Shown: piece by piece, positions 20,905 through 34,323 of the stretch
How the letters are laid out: each line of letters starts with the position of its first letter
How positions within the stretch are numbered: the stretch's first letter is position 1
Source of the DNA: Desmodus rotundus
Taxonomy: Eukaryota; Chordata; Mammalia; Chiroptera; Phyllostomidae
Length of the DNA stretch: 64,000 nucleotides
Assembly: GCF_022682495.2 (NCBI RefSeq)
Contig: NC_071392.1
Span: 133,113,318-133,177,317, forward strand
Reading direction: 5' to 3'
The notes under the pieces: model-generated
Databases searched by the model: none
What the model was told of the DNA's origin: nothing
The model's input: the letters and a program-made list of their open reading frames with translations, nothing else
Position numbers and translations under genes: made by a program

Positions 20905-22001
20905 TTCACACTAGCCAAAGCAAGCTATAGATTCCATGCAACTCCTATTAAAACACCAACAACATATTTCATAGATTTAGAACAAGTATTCCAAAAATTT
21001 GTATGGAACCAAAAAAATCCCCAAGTAGCCTCAGCAATCTTAATTAAGAAGAACAAAGTTGGAGGTATCACAATACCTGATATCAAGCCATACTAAAAGT
21101 ACACTGTAATCAGAACAGCCTGGTACTGGCATAAGAACAGGCATATAGATCAATGAAAAAGAACAGAGAATCCAGAAATTAGCCCATGTCTTCATGATCA
21201 ATTACTATTTGACAGGGAGTCAAGAACATACAGTGGAGTAAAGAGTGTCTTCAATAAATGGTGTTGGAAAAGTGGACAGGTACCTGCCAAAAAAATGAAA
21301 CTAGGTCAACAACTTACAGCATACAAAAAGATAAACTCAAAATGGATAAAAGACTTAAAAGTAAGTCACCACACCATAAAAATCCTAGACAAAAACACAG
21401 TCAGTAATATCTCAGACATCTCTCATAGCAATGTGTTTGCTGATACATCTCCTAGGGGAAAAGAAATAAAAAAATAAACAAACAAATGGGACTATATCAA
21501 ACTAAAAAGTTTCTGCACAGCAAAAGAAACCATCAACAAAATGAAAAGGGAATCCACTCTATGGAAGAGCATATTTGCCAATGACACACCTGATAAGGAG
21601 ATAATATCCAAAATTTATAAAGAACTCAGAGTACTTAACACCAAAACCACAAAAAACCCAATTAAAAAATGGGCAAAGGACCTGAATAGACACTTCTCCA
21701 AAGAGGGCATATAAATGCCAACAGACATATGAAAAAATGCTTAACATCACTAATCATCAGAGAAATGCAAATTAAAACCATAATGAGATATCACCTCATG
21801 CATGCCAGAATGGCTATCATCAATAAATCAACAAGCAACAAGTGCTGGTGAGGATGTGGAGAAAAGGGGAATGCTCATGTACTATTTGTGGGAAGGCAGA
21901 CTTGTGCAGCCACTGTGGAAAACAGTATGGAGTTTCCTTAAAAAATTAAAAATGGAACTGCCTTTTGACCCAGTGATCTCACTCCTGAAGATATATCCTA
22001 A
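20905..22001 (+). mobile_element. Old LINE-1 fragment, ORF2 3' half
   Basis: Broken frames give [36 protein letters not shown] (20902-21096), KINSKWIKDLKVSHHTIKIL (21295-21477) and a decayed Cys-rich end with [17 protein letters not shown] (to 22000). Multiple stops. The 3' UTR is missing; the copy ends abruptly in a GATGAT run. Confidence 0.88.
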
Positions 22002-22026
22002 GATGATGATGATGATGATAATAATT
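22002..22026. repeat. (GAT)n microsatellite
   Basis: GATGATGATGATGATAATAAT at the truncated 3' end of the old L1 fragment. Confidence 0.85.
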
Positions 22027-23944
22027 TAAAATTTTTTTTAATTACAAAAGATTTTACCACTCTTACCTCATCTATTTCCTTTTCACTTCAAGATTTAAAA
22101 TTCACTTAAAAGATTCCACTTTCAGTATTTTAAAGCAAATTCAAGATTGTATCATTTAACCTGTTTTCTGGCATCCCTGCTTTTTTTTTTTTCTCAATCA
22201 TCACTTCCTGTTGCATTATGTATTCATTTAATGTTTGTATCCTTCAAGAAGGCAGGGTTTTTGACAGTCTTCAACACTTCTCTATCCCAGTGGATGCTCA
22301 ATAAATACTGCCTTGAGGTAAGGGGTGGCTGCTGCTGTCCTCATTTACTGGATGAACACTGATCACCTTTCAGACTTCTACTTCAGCATCACTTCTTCCA
22401 TGAAGACTTTCCTAATGTGTGGCTTCCCCTCCAACTTTTACCAAGCAGAATTAATTATTCCTATATTGGTGCTCCTCTGGGTTCTGGATATGATTTTACT
22501 GTGGCTGCTAGAAACTTATGTGCAAATATTAATACTTAGTTTACCTATCTGATTCTAAGAGTACGGATCCTGTCATACTCATCTAGATCAGGTCCTGGCT
22601 CACAGCAGGTCCATGGTGTTTCTCAAATAGACTTCCTCTGTCATCCTTCACTAACTGTCCCTCTTCCCACCAGTCTCAGTGAAGACTTTAAGTTGATTCT
22701 TTTCCCTAAGTAGCCTTAAGTACTACCCAGTGTGTGAGTCTGGCTTGCATTGTGGACTTTTAGATGCTAAACTACAGAACAATTAAATACAAAATATTCC
22801 ATCTTAAAGAAAATAGAGTTGTTGCACAGCTTAATTCAAAGAATGTAGTAAATCTAGATAATTTTTTTTTACCTAAGCACTGGGCCTATGATGAATCCCA
22901 ATTTTCATACAGTAGAAATGAGGCCCCTGTGCTTAAGTATATGGTCCAAGGATAACTAATACAAGGCTATAGGGGGACTGAATCCAGACCAGGCTCTACA
23001 GAGCTCCAGAGTCAAGAATAGAAAGAGAATTATATGTAATATTCTATCCTTTGTGCACCCCACAATTCATCTGTTCTGTTGTTGATGAATATCTGGATTG
23101 GTTCTAGGTTTCAGCTATTACAAATAATGTTTGCTGAGCACAGGCTTCTACCCATCTTCTGTGACCTGTATACGCATCTCTCTTTCCCTCACTGCCTCAG
23201 CAGGACAGGTACTTTGGACTTGTAATTAACGTGCTAACTGAAAATTTTGACTGAGCAGGTGTGTCACATCTAAACACCTCTCAGCAGTTCCCCTATAATT
23301 TTAATCTTCAATTTTAAACTGAGAGAGTAATTCAAAGACTTATTGTTCCTTTAGTAATTCTTAAATTCTCATTCTCTCTCCCCCTTGGAAGGCTACTATA
23401 ATAGTTCATCTAGCCAAAAGAGAAATTTTCACAAAGAATGAACACCATTCATATTACTCTAGAAAGGGTGCCAGCATTTTTATTAAAAATTCTCACAGCA
23501 AGTAAAAAAAAAATAGTATGATTTTTCTTCTCATATCCTGTAAGTTTTTCAATGTTGATATGAATGGCTGAAAATAAATTTGAAGTTCTTTGAGAATGAT
23601 TTTCCTAAAATCTTTTTCAGAAATGAAGTATTTAAAGTTGTCATAGTCTTCAGAGAAAAATAGCTAAACAAATTCAACATTTTTCTTCCTTTTTTCCTTC
23701 CCTCATCCCTACCCTTTGCTTTTTAATTTAGCCTTATAAGAAAAAATTAGTGCATGAAAATAGCAGTATGATATACCAGTTATACAATGTATTAAAAAGC
23801 AATTTAACTTAAAACTCAGTGTTGGAGTCTGAAATTAGGCACAGAAGAAATAAGAGAGAAAATGTAATAATGTGTCAAACAAAATTCAGGTGGCTAGATA
23901 TACCTATTGATTTCAATATGAGTCCCTTGCAAACAGTCAAGCCA
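22027..23944. other. Intronic sequence with possible L2 remnant, no gene
   Basis: 22220-22620 has L2-like wording (TGCTCAATAAATACTGCCTTGAG, TCACTTCTTCCATGAAGACTTTCCTAA). The rest is AT-rich. No coding exon seen. Confidence 0.4.
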
Positions 23945-25340
23945 ATTTTTAAGAAAAATTTCCATCTGATTTTATTTTCAAATACACTTAAAAAACAACA
24001 CTACTACTTTCTGTGGGGATGATAAATATCAGTATTAGCAAATCCAAATCTAATTTTACAAAAATTACTATTTGTAGTTTGGGGTAGGTATATTTATTTT
24101 TTGGTAATATATATTAAGTGGCTTTAATTACACTACAACTGTAAGGTAACTAACACAAAACCACAGAACTGAAACTTTGCTACAGCTGCATGGACTTGGG
24201 CCTTTTCTGGCTGAACACATTTTGAAAAAACTGGATGCCCACTCCAGAGCTATGCCAATGAAATTTGTTCAGAAGTAAAGTTCTGAAGTGGGGACTCACC
24301 GGTGTACCTTGCAGCTGACAGATAGCAGGCAAGACATGTCCATTATGAAGTAGTTACAGACTAATTCACAAAAGTTACCATTACTGTTTCTAGAAAGAAG
24401 AAGTTAAGAAATTCCTTGAACTAGAAAGGTGTCAGAAGGACCCTGGCAGGTCAGGTAGGTGAGACATCATTAATAATCATGGTTGGCTTCTACACAGTGG
24501 TAGCAAAATATTTCTGACTGTAATCTCAGGCAAATTATAGATAAATGAAAAAGGCCAGTAATCATACCCTAAGATTAATAAACAGAACTTCAAAATAAAC
24601 CACATGATGGTTGTGCTTGCAGCGGGGTTTCACAAGGCAAGGCATACAGATTTTTTTCTTCCCAAGTCTGGCATACAGAGCAGCTCTTATGGCCATTTCA
24701 AAAACCTCCCTCACTCCATCTTTGGTCTTTACTGATAAACATTCCATGTATCTAAAGGCACCAATCCTGTTTGCCATATTTCTGCCTTCCTCTGATTTTA
24801 TTGGCTCCTCCTTCATCTTGACTAACTCCCACCTTGTATGCTCATCATTCCAAAGATCCTCCTTGTTCCCAACCAGGATGATGGGCATGCTGGGACAGAA
24901 ATGCTTGACTTCCAGAGTCCATTTTTATGGGATGTTTTCTAAACTATCAGGGCTGTCAATGGAGAAACACATCAGTATAACATCAGTGTCTGGGTAGGAG
25001 AGAAGCCTCAAGCAACCATAATCTTGCTGCCCAGCTGTGTCCCACAAAGCCAACTCCACTTCAGTATCTGCCACACAGTTCTCAAACACTGTAGGTGCAT
25101 ACATGTCTTGAAGCTGGTCCTTGCTAAAAACAATGAGCAAGCAAGTCTTGCCACAGGTTCCACCACCAACCATCACCAATTTCTTCCAGATGGTAGCCAT
25201 TATTTACAAAGGTGCTGTAAGATTCACCACCTACCTGTATGGCAGAAGTTCTACAAAGTGCCTTGAACTTCTGATAAAAGGCACTCAGGCAACCACTCTG
25301 GCTCTGGCTCTGGCTCCCACCTCTCTGCACTGAGGATGCT
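23945..25340 (-). pseudogene. RHOA: Processed pseudogene of RHOA
   Basis: An intronless minus-strand copy of a whole RHOA mRNA. The ATG is at 25200; coding similarity runs to about 24600 and the 3' UTR continues to 23945, including the transcript's final AATAAA (23971-23976). Recognisable blocks: [79 protein letters not shown] and [18 protein letters not shown]. Defects: four codons missing after VADTEV, a stop directly after SLENIP, an extra codon before KTKDG, P-loop GDGACGKT changed to GGGTCGKT, and the C-terminal CAAX box lost (CLVK and read-through). A functional RhoA would be a membrane-attached GTPase controlling actin; this copy cannot be. It sits in a RALGAPA2 intron in the same orientation as that gene. 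Confidence 0.95.
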
Positions 25341-25763
25341 TGTTAGTGAGTCACAAGCTTGGAGACTAGGGTGGGTGGCTGAGGAGTGGGTGGCTGACTA
25401 AAGAGAGAACCCATAGAGGATGGTAGGTGGAGGGTAGGGAGTGAGAGGGAAAGAGGATGGGGGGCAGCAGGACAGTAAAGCTAATTTTATTTACACCGTT
25501 TGAAAAGGAAAAAAATGAATCTGAACAGGTAACAGTTATAATGAAAACAAATATAAGAAGCCCTTTAAATTTAAATGCATGAGTGTTCTCTCCAAAGCAC
25601 TAAGATATTGCCCTAATAATGGAAGTTAATGTGGACATTGCAAATAAATTCTTTTTTAAGCTCTTAATACCCATTTAGTCAGTCCATGTGCTTCCAAATT
25701 TTCAGTACAGGAATTCTGCACATTAATAAAATATATATTCACTCTCTGGTTAAAATGTTAGTG

Positions 25764-25990
25764 TTCTAACATTTAAAACTATTTTCTCCTAGACTTCTAA
25801 TAACTAAGTCAATAATGAAAAAATGTTGATAATGTACACTTAAAATTCTATCTTCATCACAGACATCTCTTTATGTTCTAACATTTAAAGAAAATATTTC
25901 CTACTAGACTTCTAATACACAAGGCAATAATGAAAAAAAAAACTATCGATAATGGTCACTTGAAATTCTCTATTACATACATCTAAGTCT
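25764..25990. repeat. Two-copy tandem duplication, unit about 112 bp
   Basis: Unit 1 (25764-25875) and unit 2 (25876-25990) share TTCTAACATTTAAA, CTAGACTTCTAATA, CAATAATGAAAAAA, GATAATG and ACTTRAAATTCT blocks in the same order and spacing. Confidence 0.85.
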
Positions 25991-26300
25991 GTGCCACCAT
26001 TTACTAGAAAATGCTAATAAAATTCTAAGAGACAAGTCCTGCTTCTGACTGTGTAAATGTGCTGAAATATTAGTGAGGATATGATTTTTCACACTCTGGC
26101 CTTTTGATGAAACGCCTTCCCAATACCACTGTGTCATCTTATCCTACAATTTCACACATCAGCTGCCAGGGCATCTATCCGAGAGCCCAGTTTCACATTG
26201 CACTAATGAGTCAACACCTGTTAAGAGTGGAGAAATCTGAACCTTGTTAGTGATTGTGAAGCCTCCTGGGAGTTTGGATGCTGAGCATTGTCATACTCAC

Positions 26301-26429
26301 CGCCAGCATGTCTGTACCGAGAACCCTGGCAGCAGCCGTGATAAAGTCCCCCACCAGCATTGAAAAGCCAGGCAAACCCAGGGAAAAAAAACGGGGTGGA
26401 CAGTGCCTTATAATGGTATTTAAGATATC
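26301..26429 (-). CDS. RALGAPA2: Ral GTPase-activating protein alpha-2, internal exon
   Basis: 129 bp, 43 codons, phase 0 at both ends: [20 protein letters not shown], then [23 protein letters not shown]. Acceptor TTCTCTTCCCTTTTAG, donor GCG|GTGAGT. It joins in frame to EDQ of the exon at 50712 and to APRSEA of the exon at 16356. The [14 protein letters not shown] stretch is a conserved part of the RalGAP alpha helical-repeat region; RALGAPA1 reads [19 protein letters not shown] here as I recall it, so the FSMLVGDF version points to A2. The long intron upstream is 24.3 kb. No stop or frameshift. Confidence 0.9.
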
Positions 26430-26559
26430 CTAAAAGGGAAGAGAAAAAAACACAACTGAAATTTTCAATAACAAAATTCTGAAGGAGTCAATTAGTCTCT
26501 ACATGACCACTGTAAGATAATCTACGAGAACACAGATCACAGAAAATTCTCAGTAAAGG

Positions 26560-26690
26560 GGGTACTTGGAGACGAGTTAGTCCAAGGGCTATTGTTTCCA
26601 TTTTACATATAACAGAATTGGGACACTAAACTGTAAGATGACTTGTCCAAAATCTAAATTGTGTCACTGGGCCTAGACACTTCTTATGAC
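26560..26690 (-). repeat. MIR SINE remnant
   Basis: CCATTTTACATATAACAGAATTGGGACACTAAACTG followed by GACTTGTCCAAAATC, reverse-complement MIR core. Confidence 0.5.
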
Positions 26691-29600
26691 TTCCACCTAA
26701 AGGTGAGCTCTCTGGACAAGCTACAGAAGTGTTAAGGTAAATATACAAATAAAACCTTTGAACATCTATCACTTTCCACATTATTCAATTTCCAAAAGCT
26801 AACATTCTGTTATGTTAAAAAAAACCTTAAAGCAGGCAAAAAGATGGAAATTTTTACTCTCCAGGTAATTTCATGGGTTAAACATAGGAATGCATGGAGC
26901 GCTATGGCAGTATTGTGATTGGTCATATTCTAAGGTCAGGTACTTGGTGTGGCTCTGAGTATAAGTGTGATTGTGAGGTCCAAGTACAAAGTGCATCAGT
27001 AGCCTTTTTTCAGTGTGCACTGTGAAGAACACCAACTGCCCAGACACCTAGTATTCCTGTGTTTGGAACAGCCTCTCACTGGTGAGTGGCTATCTGGCCC
27101 CTGCCCAATAGCTCTGTTCTGAGGCATTCACCCATTCAGCCTGTGGCAGACCAGACCAAGACTCCACTGGACAGCATTCATGCCACCCGTGGTCAGGCCA
27201 CATCTATGAAACCATCTGTGTAAGTGTGTGTGCACAAGGGGGATCAGTAAGAAAACCAAAAACTACTTTTATGTAGTTCTAGGCAATGCACATTAATCAA
27301 ACAGGCTAACGTACTATAGTTATGTTACTAATTATAGTCAGTCTCAAAATACAAAAAGCAAAATACAAAAAACAATTTCATTTATTTTCTCAGATTTCAG
27401 TGTGGCTATTTCAAAAATCCTTCAAAATAATCCCAATTTAATTTGATTAAATTAGAGCAAAGTAGTAGCAACATGCTGAATTCTAACATTAGCCTTCTGT
27501 AATCAAAATAACCTCACTTCTTATCTAAAAAGAGAATTTTTGTGTTCATAAAAGACTTATTTTTGTTCCTTACATAATGAACTCATTTTGTTTCTACAAA
27601 TTTTGCTGTTTATATGCTTAAATTGACTGCCCAGTGCTTACTCTATCACAGCTCATATGTGGTAAACAGTTCAGCAAGTCCTAATTGAAAGTTTTAGAAT
27701 TTCAGTAGACTTTCACCTGTACACAAAAAATAAATATATAGATAAAAAGACAGACAGATAAAATGAGGGAAGGAAGGAAAGAAAAACCTGAACCACTTTT
27801 TCCAAGTTAATGTTTAAACCTGCTTTAATCACGTCCTTTGATACACTTTAGGGTCCATATCAGCCAAGGCAAACATTCTAAGGGGCTTAGCAGATGGATG
27901 CTGCAGTTTAAAAAGTGTGTGGTAAACTCATGCTCCAAGAGGAACAAAAGATCCACCTTCTTCATAATTAAGCCTCTGATTAATGCCCTGGGCTCCCCAC
28001 CACACACCTGTAATTACTCACAGAGGTACGCATTGTGCTGGGCCTTGTCTCAGAATATCAAGCATCAAGCTATCCAGGAGCAGATGGAAGCACATTTCTG
28101 TTGACATATGCTGCAATGAAAGGATTCGTGCAAACCTGGCTAGCAAGGTAGCAGAATGCCATGCATTTGAAGATTAATAATGCAAACAACCATGATGTTA
28201 ACTTTATTATGTTTACAGTGTTAATTCCATCTGTTGAGATGAGGAACTAAGCCTTGAATATTATAGATTTTTAATATCTTTAGCCCATACTTAAATCAAA
28301 TAAGCCATTTTCACAACTGGAATTTAGATTTTTAATTAAAAAATGTTTTTCTGGTATAAGTTTATGGTAATTATGAGTGAAATCCTTTAATAAGCTAAAG
28401 CCAAAATTTGTAAAAGAAATCCATTTTGCTTTATGAGATTCATATGTGCAGAGGCAATGATCTGTAAATGGGGCATTCACAAAAAATTACCAAGTTGGCA
28501 CTGATGCTAAAGACAGCAGAAATGCATGTAGCCAAGGTAAAGTCACATAGCTCCCCGTACCCCTGGACCTTGGCCAATCACTTCAACGGAACCTGTTTCT
28601 ATGGGCAAGAAGATTGGAAAGAGAGAGCAAAATAACAGATGGCTAGCCTACCGTACCCTGCCACCCACATAAGACAGAGCCCCAAGGAGAAGCAGGGCCT
28701 GTGCTGCTGAGGTCAGTTAAAGACGGCATTGGAGTAGGTTAGTGTGTGGGTTAAACAGGGAAATATATGGCTAGTCCGCCAAATTATGGTCATGTGCCTG
28801 CTTATTTTGCTTATCTACACTGAAATGGAACAACCCAAAGATTTTATCTTTGTGGTTAACATTTTAAAATTAGGAATAGCTGTGTGGTACTCAAGAGAGC
28901 TGTATATTCTCAATAGAGGGACATCCAAAAAAATGTTCCACTCACTTCTAGTAGACTCCTTCTTTCACCTTCCCCTCGATACATCAAGATCATAGCTATA
29001 AATGGAATCTTTGGAAAAATAAAAATCTTGAGACTCTGAAATTTTCTTCACAGTCTCCAGGGCTTTATATATAGATAGCACAGAACACTGCTTCCCAAAT
29101 ACCTATTATTCATGTACAATGCCATGCTATTGGCATGTCCACATCCAAAGTGAGTATTATTTGTCTGTTTTCAAAGTACTTTTTTGAACTTAAATAAAAT
29201 TATTCTGGAAAACGAGTATCCTGTGTTGTAAGCAGAAAATACCCAGGAGAGTCAAAGGACTAGAAAGAGGCCATTATTCCCACTGTGCGATTTGAGGCTA
29301 TTCAGTGCCACCTCCATTGTGACCACCAGTGGGAAATGTCTCTCTAGAACTGAGACCACGAGGCCTGGGTTCAAGGCCTAGTATATGTGATCATGGCAGA
29401 TCATGTCATGCCTAGAGCTTCACATTTCTCTCCCATAAAATGGGATGGTTTCCTTTTACAGAGCTGTTATTTAATGTTATGATAGATGTGAACACATGCC
29501 TCTGTAAAATAAAAAGGGCCATACAGAAGTAAAGAGTGAGGGTGACAAGTAAAAAAAAATGTTTTTTTAAATAGGATTGTGAAAGATTGTACTTTCTAGA

Positions 29601-32224
29601 ATTTACTTTGCAGAATTCTATGAACTACTGTTTTGCTGACATTCAGAAAGAACATTTAAAAACATTTCAAAGGTGGCACAAATAAGTGTCTTAGATTATA
29701 TTATCCCAGAAATTAAAAAAACTCTAGAAATTGATGCTTTCAAGTAATATCCTTTGCAAGGCATTACAACAATTACCCATAGTGTTTAAGTGAAAAAACA
29801 AAACAAAACAGGAAAATGATCTTTATGTATTTTCTAGGTTCCATTCTTCTATTTACCCTATACAAGTGATTCCAGTAGCAAAAAATTAGTTTATTTTTCA
29901 CTCTAAGCAGACTAAAAAATAACATACTAAACAATAAGCTCAATGAAAAATAGGAATTGTTTACTCTTGAAAATTCATCAGTTTAAAACATAGACAAAAC
30001 TTTTTGACAAGCTTTTCTTCAAGGGAAATAAAACTCATTTTTCAAAATGCTGTCATATAGTAAACAGACCACAAAACTAGTATTTTTCTCTTGTTTTTGG
30101 TTGAAAGTTCACACACATGCTACACAGTGAGAGTGAAAACTAGACTGTAAGATGATAATTGTGAATTTTCAGCTTATCAAAAGATTTAGGCTTATGAGAA
30201 AGTAACTGGTGAGAACATCTGTCTCTTATTACTGATCTTACAAGAAATCAGGTAATTCAAATAGAGGTGTGTTGTTTCCTCTCCTCCAAAGCACAGTTCC
30301 ATAAACACAAACCACATTTGGCCTGGTAAATGAATCGCTTTAATTGAATGCTATGTACACAGTAACTGGAAAAACCGTAAGTGATAAGAAAAAACATATG
30401 GTGATGGCAACAGAAATTGGTTTATTCATTTTGCATAGTGTTGTTTCTTTAGTTCTCTTATAATTGACCTTTAGAACGATAAATGTGTAAAATAATTTTG
30501 TTTATTATGGTTCCAAACCTTCCAACAATTACACAAAATGAAAATTTAAAAGGAAGGATTCATTCCTGAAGCATTTCCATTGTTTACATAATTGCACAGC
30601 TATAATTTAGTGCTCGTGTTGTTATGGAAAATTAAAAAAAAGGGGGCCATTACAGGCCATTTCAATTCAAAATATCGCACAGTGGTGTCAAAAATGAGGC
30701 AAAATGTTCACTTTAAAATAGTTTAAAATGGATTAACCCTGTAAACAAAAAGCACTTCAAAATAGTATTTTATGAAACACAATGTTCAAGAAGTCCCCAT
30801 CCTTCAAACAGAATTAGAAATGTTGCAACTGTACTTTCACACCAATCACATATTATTCACTTAATATTTGCTCATGGCGCAGCAGATGATGGTTGTAACA
30901 TAATAGCCAGCCATCTGTCTCCCGGGCTTTTCTTAGGGAACTCATGCCTGCTCCTCAGGAGCAAACAGATCAGGTTATTCCACCTAAAGTCATTCAGACC
31001 TTCCAGGAGGCCAGAGAGAATTGTTAAGAAATAAAATCTATGCATGCAAAAATCACTGAACTCCTCCTTTAACATTTTAAGAAAACTAAAATGGTACACA
31101 ATTAATAACTTCATCATTTTTTTCAGATAAGATACCTGTCTTTTATCTAGAAAATTCTATACGAAGCTCTTGTTTGGTCCTATGGGTAATCTTCAGATCT
31201 GCTTATCCCATTAATCTGGTTAATAAAAAGGTATGACTCATTCCACACCCAAGTGGAATTACTAATTATCAAAAACTTTGAATGGAAAGTGATATTTTTA
31301 ACACTAAACCTGGATACAATTTAAGTTTTCTTTAACAATTCAAAAGGCAGCCACAATCCTGCAGTATCTGGAGGGCACGTTTCTAGGTATCAATTATGGC
31401 CCTATTGGCAAAGCTCAGAAATGCTCAGTGACCGAAAGGTTTTAGTTACCCAGAAGCACAAATCTGAAGAGCCTTCAAAGGCTTGGTTCTCTTGCTTCTG
31501 CCAGTGAGTCTCTGCTCCATCACATGCACAAAGACATCTTTTACATACCACAAGAGGGTACCTGGACTCTTCCATGCTTTACATTGGTTCAGGTAGCATT
31601 TTTCATTGATAAAAACAAAGCCTTTAAAATACGGGCTTTTTTAAAAAGCACAGCAGATCATGTCATGAACATTGCACTTATAGAAGAGTCACTGGAAATA
31701 AAAATATAGCAGGACAAAGCTAAAAATTACTCTCAAGATCCCTGCTGATGTCCTTTACATTACCTTTGTGCAATCTGGATAAAAAGCAGATTTTTATAAA
31801 TGCCAGAAAAATGTGACTTCTCTCAGTATAACTATGTTATCAAGTCCAGGAGAAGTATGACATGAAAGATGAGTTGGTTCCAAGACTGGGGAAACACAAT
31901 TGCCCTAGTGCTTCTCATCACAAAAAATAAACTTCTGACAATTACAGGAGCTGCTTTGACAGTGTGCATAGCATCGGGATTTTAGGAGAGAGGGAACCAC
32001 CAGGCAGAAGGCCAAGAAAGTCTTCGTAACCTCAAGCCCATATTTTTTATGATTACTTTACACTTAATCCCACACCCCTATAAAGAAAAACTCTCCTTGC
32101 CTTTATACTGATGAAGACTGCTCAGGAAAAGTGGGAGATTGATTAAGGGATTCTGAGAAAACTCTATGCATTTAATTTATACTGGAGTTGTTGTATCACC
32201 AGGTTATCTTAACTGCTGTTTTTG
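26691..32224. other. Repeat-poor intronic stretch, no gene
   Basis: Except for a MIR-like piece at about 29330-29500 (TCTCTCCCATAAAATGGGATGG), I see no transposon. Open frames at 27838-28104, 28744-28995 and 30872-31117 lack splice context and known motifs. The 30560-30720 part (ATAATTGCACAGCTATAATTTAGTGCTCGTG...) looks like the AT-balanced text of conserved non-coding elements, but this is only an impression. Confidence 0.45.
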
Positions 32225-32806
32225 TTTTTAAGAGCTTCATTGAGACATAATCTGCACGTAATAAAATTCACCCTTTAAAGTGTACAACTCAGTTTTTAGT
32301 CTGTTCAGAGAATTGTGCACTATCATCACTATTTAATTTGAGAATATTTTCATTACCTCAAATTGAAACCCTCTACTCATTAGCAGTCATTCTCCATTCC
32401 CCCTCCATCAGGCAACCTAATCTTCTTTCTGTCTCTATGAACATGCCTACCAAGGACACTGCAGAATATGGCTCATTGGTAAGTACAGTAGGTGGGCTTT
32501 TTTTTTCCCTCGCTTCTTTCACTTGGCATGTTTTCAAGGTTCATCCATGTTGCAGCACGTGGCAATACATTATTCCCTTTTATAACCAAATAATATCCCA
32601 TTGTATGGCCAGACCACATTTTATTTACCCTTTTACCAATGGGTAGACATTTGGGTTGTTTCCATCTTTTAGTGACTCCTATGATTTTCACTAGTGCTAC
32701 CATGAAAATCTGTGTACAGATTTTGTTTGAATACTTGTTGTCAATTCCTCTGAGTATAAACCTAGAAGTGAAACTGCTGGTTAATATGGTAATTTTATGT
32801 TTAACT

Positions 32807-33087
32807 GTTAAAAAAAATTTTTTTATCCTCACCTGAGAACATTTTCCATTGTTCTTTTAGAGAAAGGAAAGGAGAGAAACATTAATGTGAGACAGAAACA
32901 TCGATTGGTTGCCTCCTGTATGCACCCAGACTGGGAGTCCTATGTACCTGGACCGGGAACCAAACCTGCAACCTAAGTATGGGCACTGACCAGGAACTGA
33001 ACCCACAACTTTTTGGTTATGTGATGACACTCCAACCAACCGAGCTACAGCAGCCAAAGTTAACCAAAGTTAAACACAACATAAAAG
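32807..33087 (-). mobile_element. Ves-type tRNA-derived SINE
   Basis: Reverse complement begins GGCTGCTGTAGCTCGGTTGG (A-box region) and has GTGGGTTCAGTTCCTGG (B-box region), a Ves-like body and a pyrimidine-rich 3' part. The 12-bp direct repeat TTATGTTTAACT at 32795-32806 and 33088-33099 flanks it. Ves SINEs are restricted to bats, which supports the host assignment. Confidence 0.8.
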
Positions 33088-34310
33088 TTATGTTTAACTT
33101 TTGAGGAACTACCAATCTTTCTGTAGCAGCTTTGCCATTTAATATTTTTACCAGTAGTATACAAGGGTTCCAATTTCTTCAATTCCTCATCATTTTGAAA
33201 AGAAAATAGTGTAATAGCAACCCGAGTGAGTGTGAAATGGTATCTTGCTGTGGCTTTGATTTGCATTTCCCTGGTGACTAATAATGAAAAACATCTTTTC
33301 ATGTGCTTATTCCCCATTTTTATGTCTTTTTGGAGAGGACTAAATCCTTCACCATTTTTTAAATGGGCTTTTTTTTTCCTGTTGAGTTGTAAGACTTCTT
33401 TATGTGTTCTTGACCCTAGACCCTTATGGGATATGAGATTTGCAAATAGTTTCTACTCTTTTGTGAGTTGTCTTTTACTTGCTAGTGTTCTTTGATGCAC
33501 AAAAGATTTTAATTTTGATAAAGTACAATTCATCCATTTTTTTCTTTTGTTGCTTGTGCTTTTGTTGTTGTACCTAAGAATTCACTGCAAAGTCCAAGAT
33601 CACAACAATTTACTCCTCTTTTTAAAATGAATTTTATAGTTTAGACTTATATTTAGGTCCTTAATCCATTTGAGCTCATTTTTATATATGGTGTGAGGTA
33701 GGAGTCTAACTTCATCCTTTTGTATGTGGATATCCAGTTTTCCCAGCACGACTTGCTAAAGAGACTATTCTTTCCCTACTGAATCTCTTGGCACCCCTGC
33801 TGAAAATCAATTGTCCATAGGTGTATGGGTTTATTTCTGGACTCCACTGATCTATATATGTTTAACCTTTCACCAGTACCACAGTGTTTAGATTACTGTT
33901 AACTTTGGAGTAAATTTTGAAGTAGGGAACTGTGAATCCTCTAACTTTATTCTTTTTTGAGATTGCTTTGGTTTTGCAAGGTCCCTTAAAATTGTGTATG
34001 AATTTTAGGATTAGCGTTTTCATTTCTGCAAGTCCATTGGGATTTTGATAGGGACTGTGTTGAATTTGTAGATAAATTTGAGGATTATTGTCATCTTAAC
34101 AATATACAGCATTCTAATTAAGGGATATGAGACATATTCCCACTTATTTAGGTCTTTTAAAAAATTTTTAGTACAACATTTTGTAGTATTCGATGTATAT
34201 ATCTTACATTTCCTTGGCTGTATTTATTCATAAAATTTTGTTCTTTTTGATGCTACTGTAAATGGAACTGTCTTCCTAATTTCATTTTCAAGTTGTTTAT
34301 TGTGGTATAT

Positions 34311-34323
34311 AGAAATATAATTG
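34311..34323. repeat. 13-bp target-site duplication, left (agaaatataattg)
   Basis: Repeated exactly at 35217-35229 around the twin-primed L1. Confidence 0.85.

Larger units (their letters stand above)
16357..26300 (-). other. RALGAPA2 intron, 9.9 kb
   Basis: Bounded by donor GCG|GTGAGT at 26300 and acceptor TAG|GCACC at 16357. Contains a MIR, a HAL1-like element, two CAGGGGTGTCC-type or L1 remnants, and the RHOA pseudogene, listed separately. Confidence 0.85.

Noticed and set aside
24562..25200. A functional Rho GTPase gene
   Set aside because: Premature stop after SLENIP, missing codons, changed P-loop and lost prenylation site; intronless copy with 3' UTR attached.
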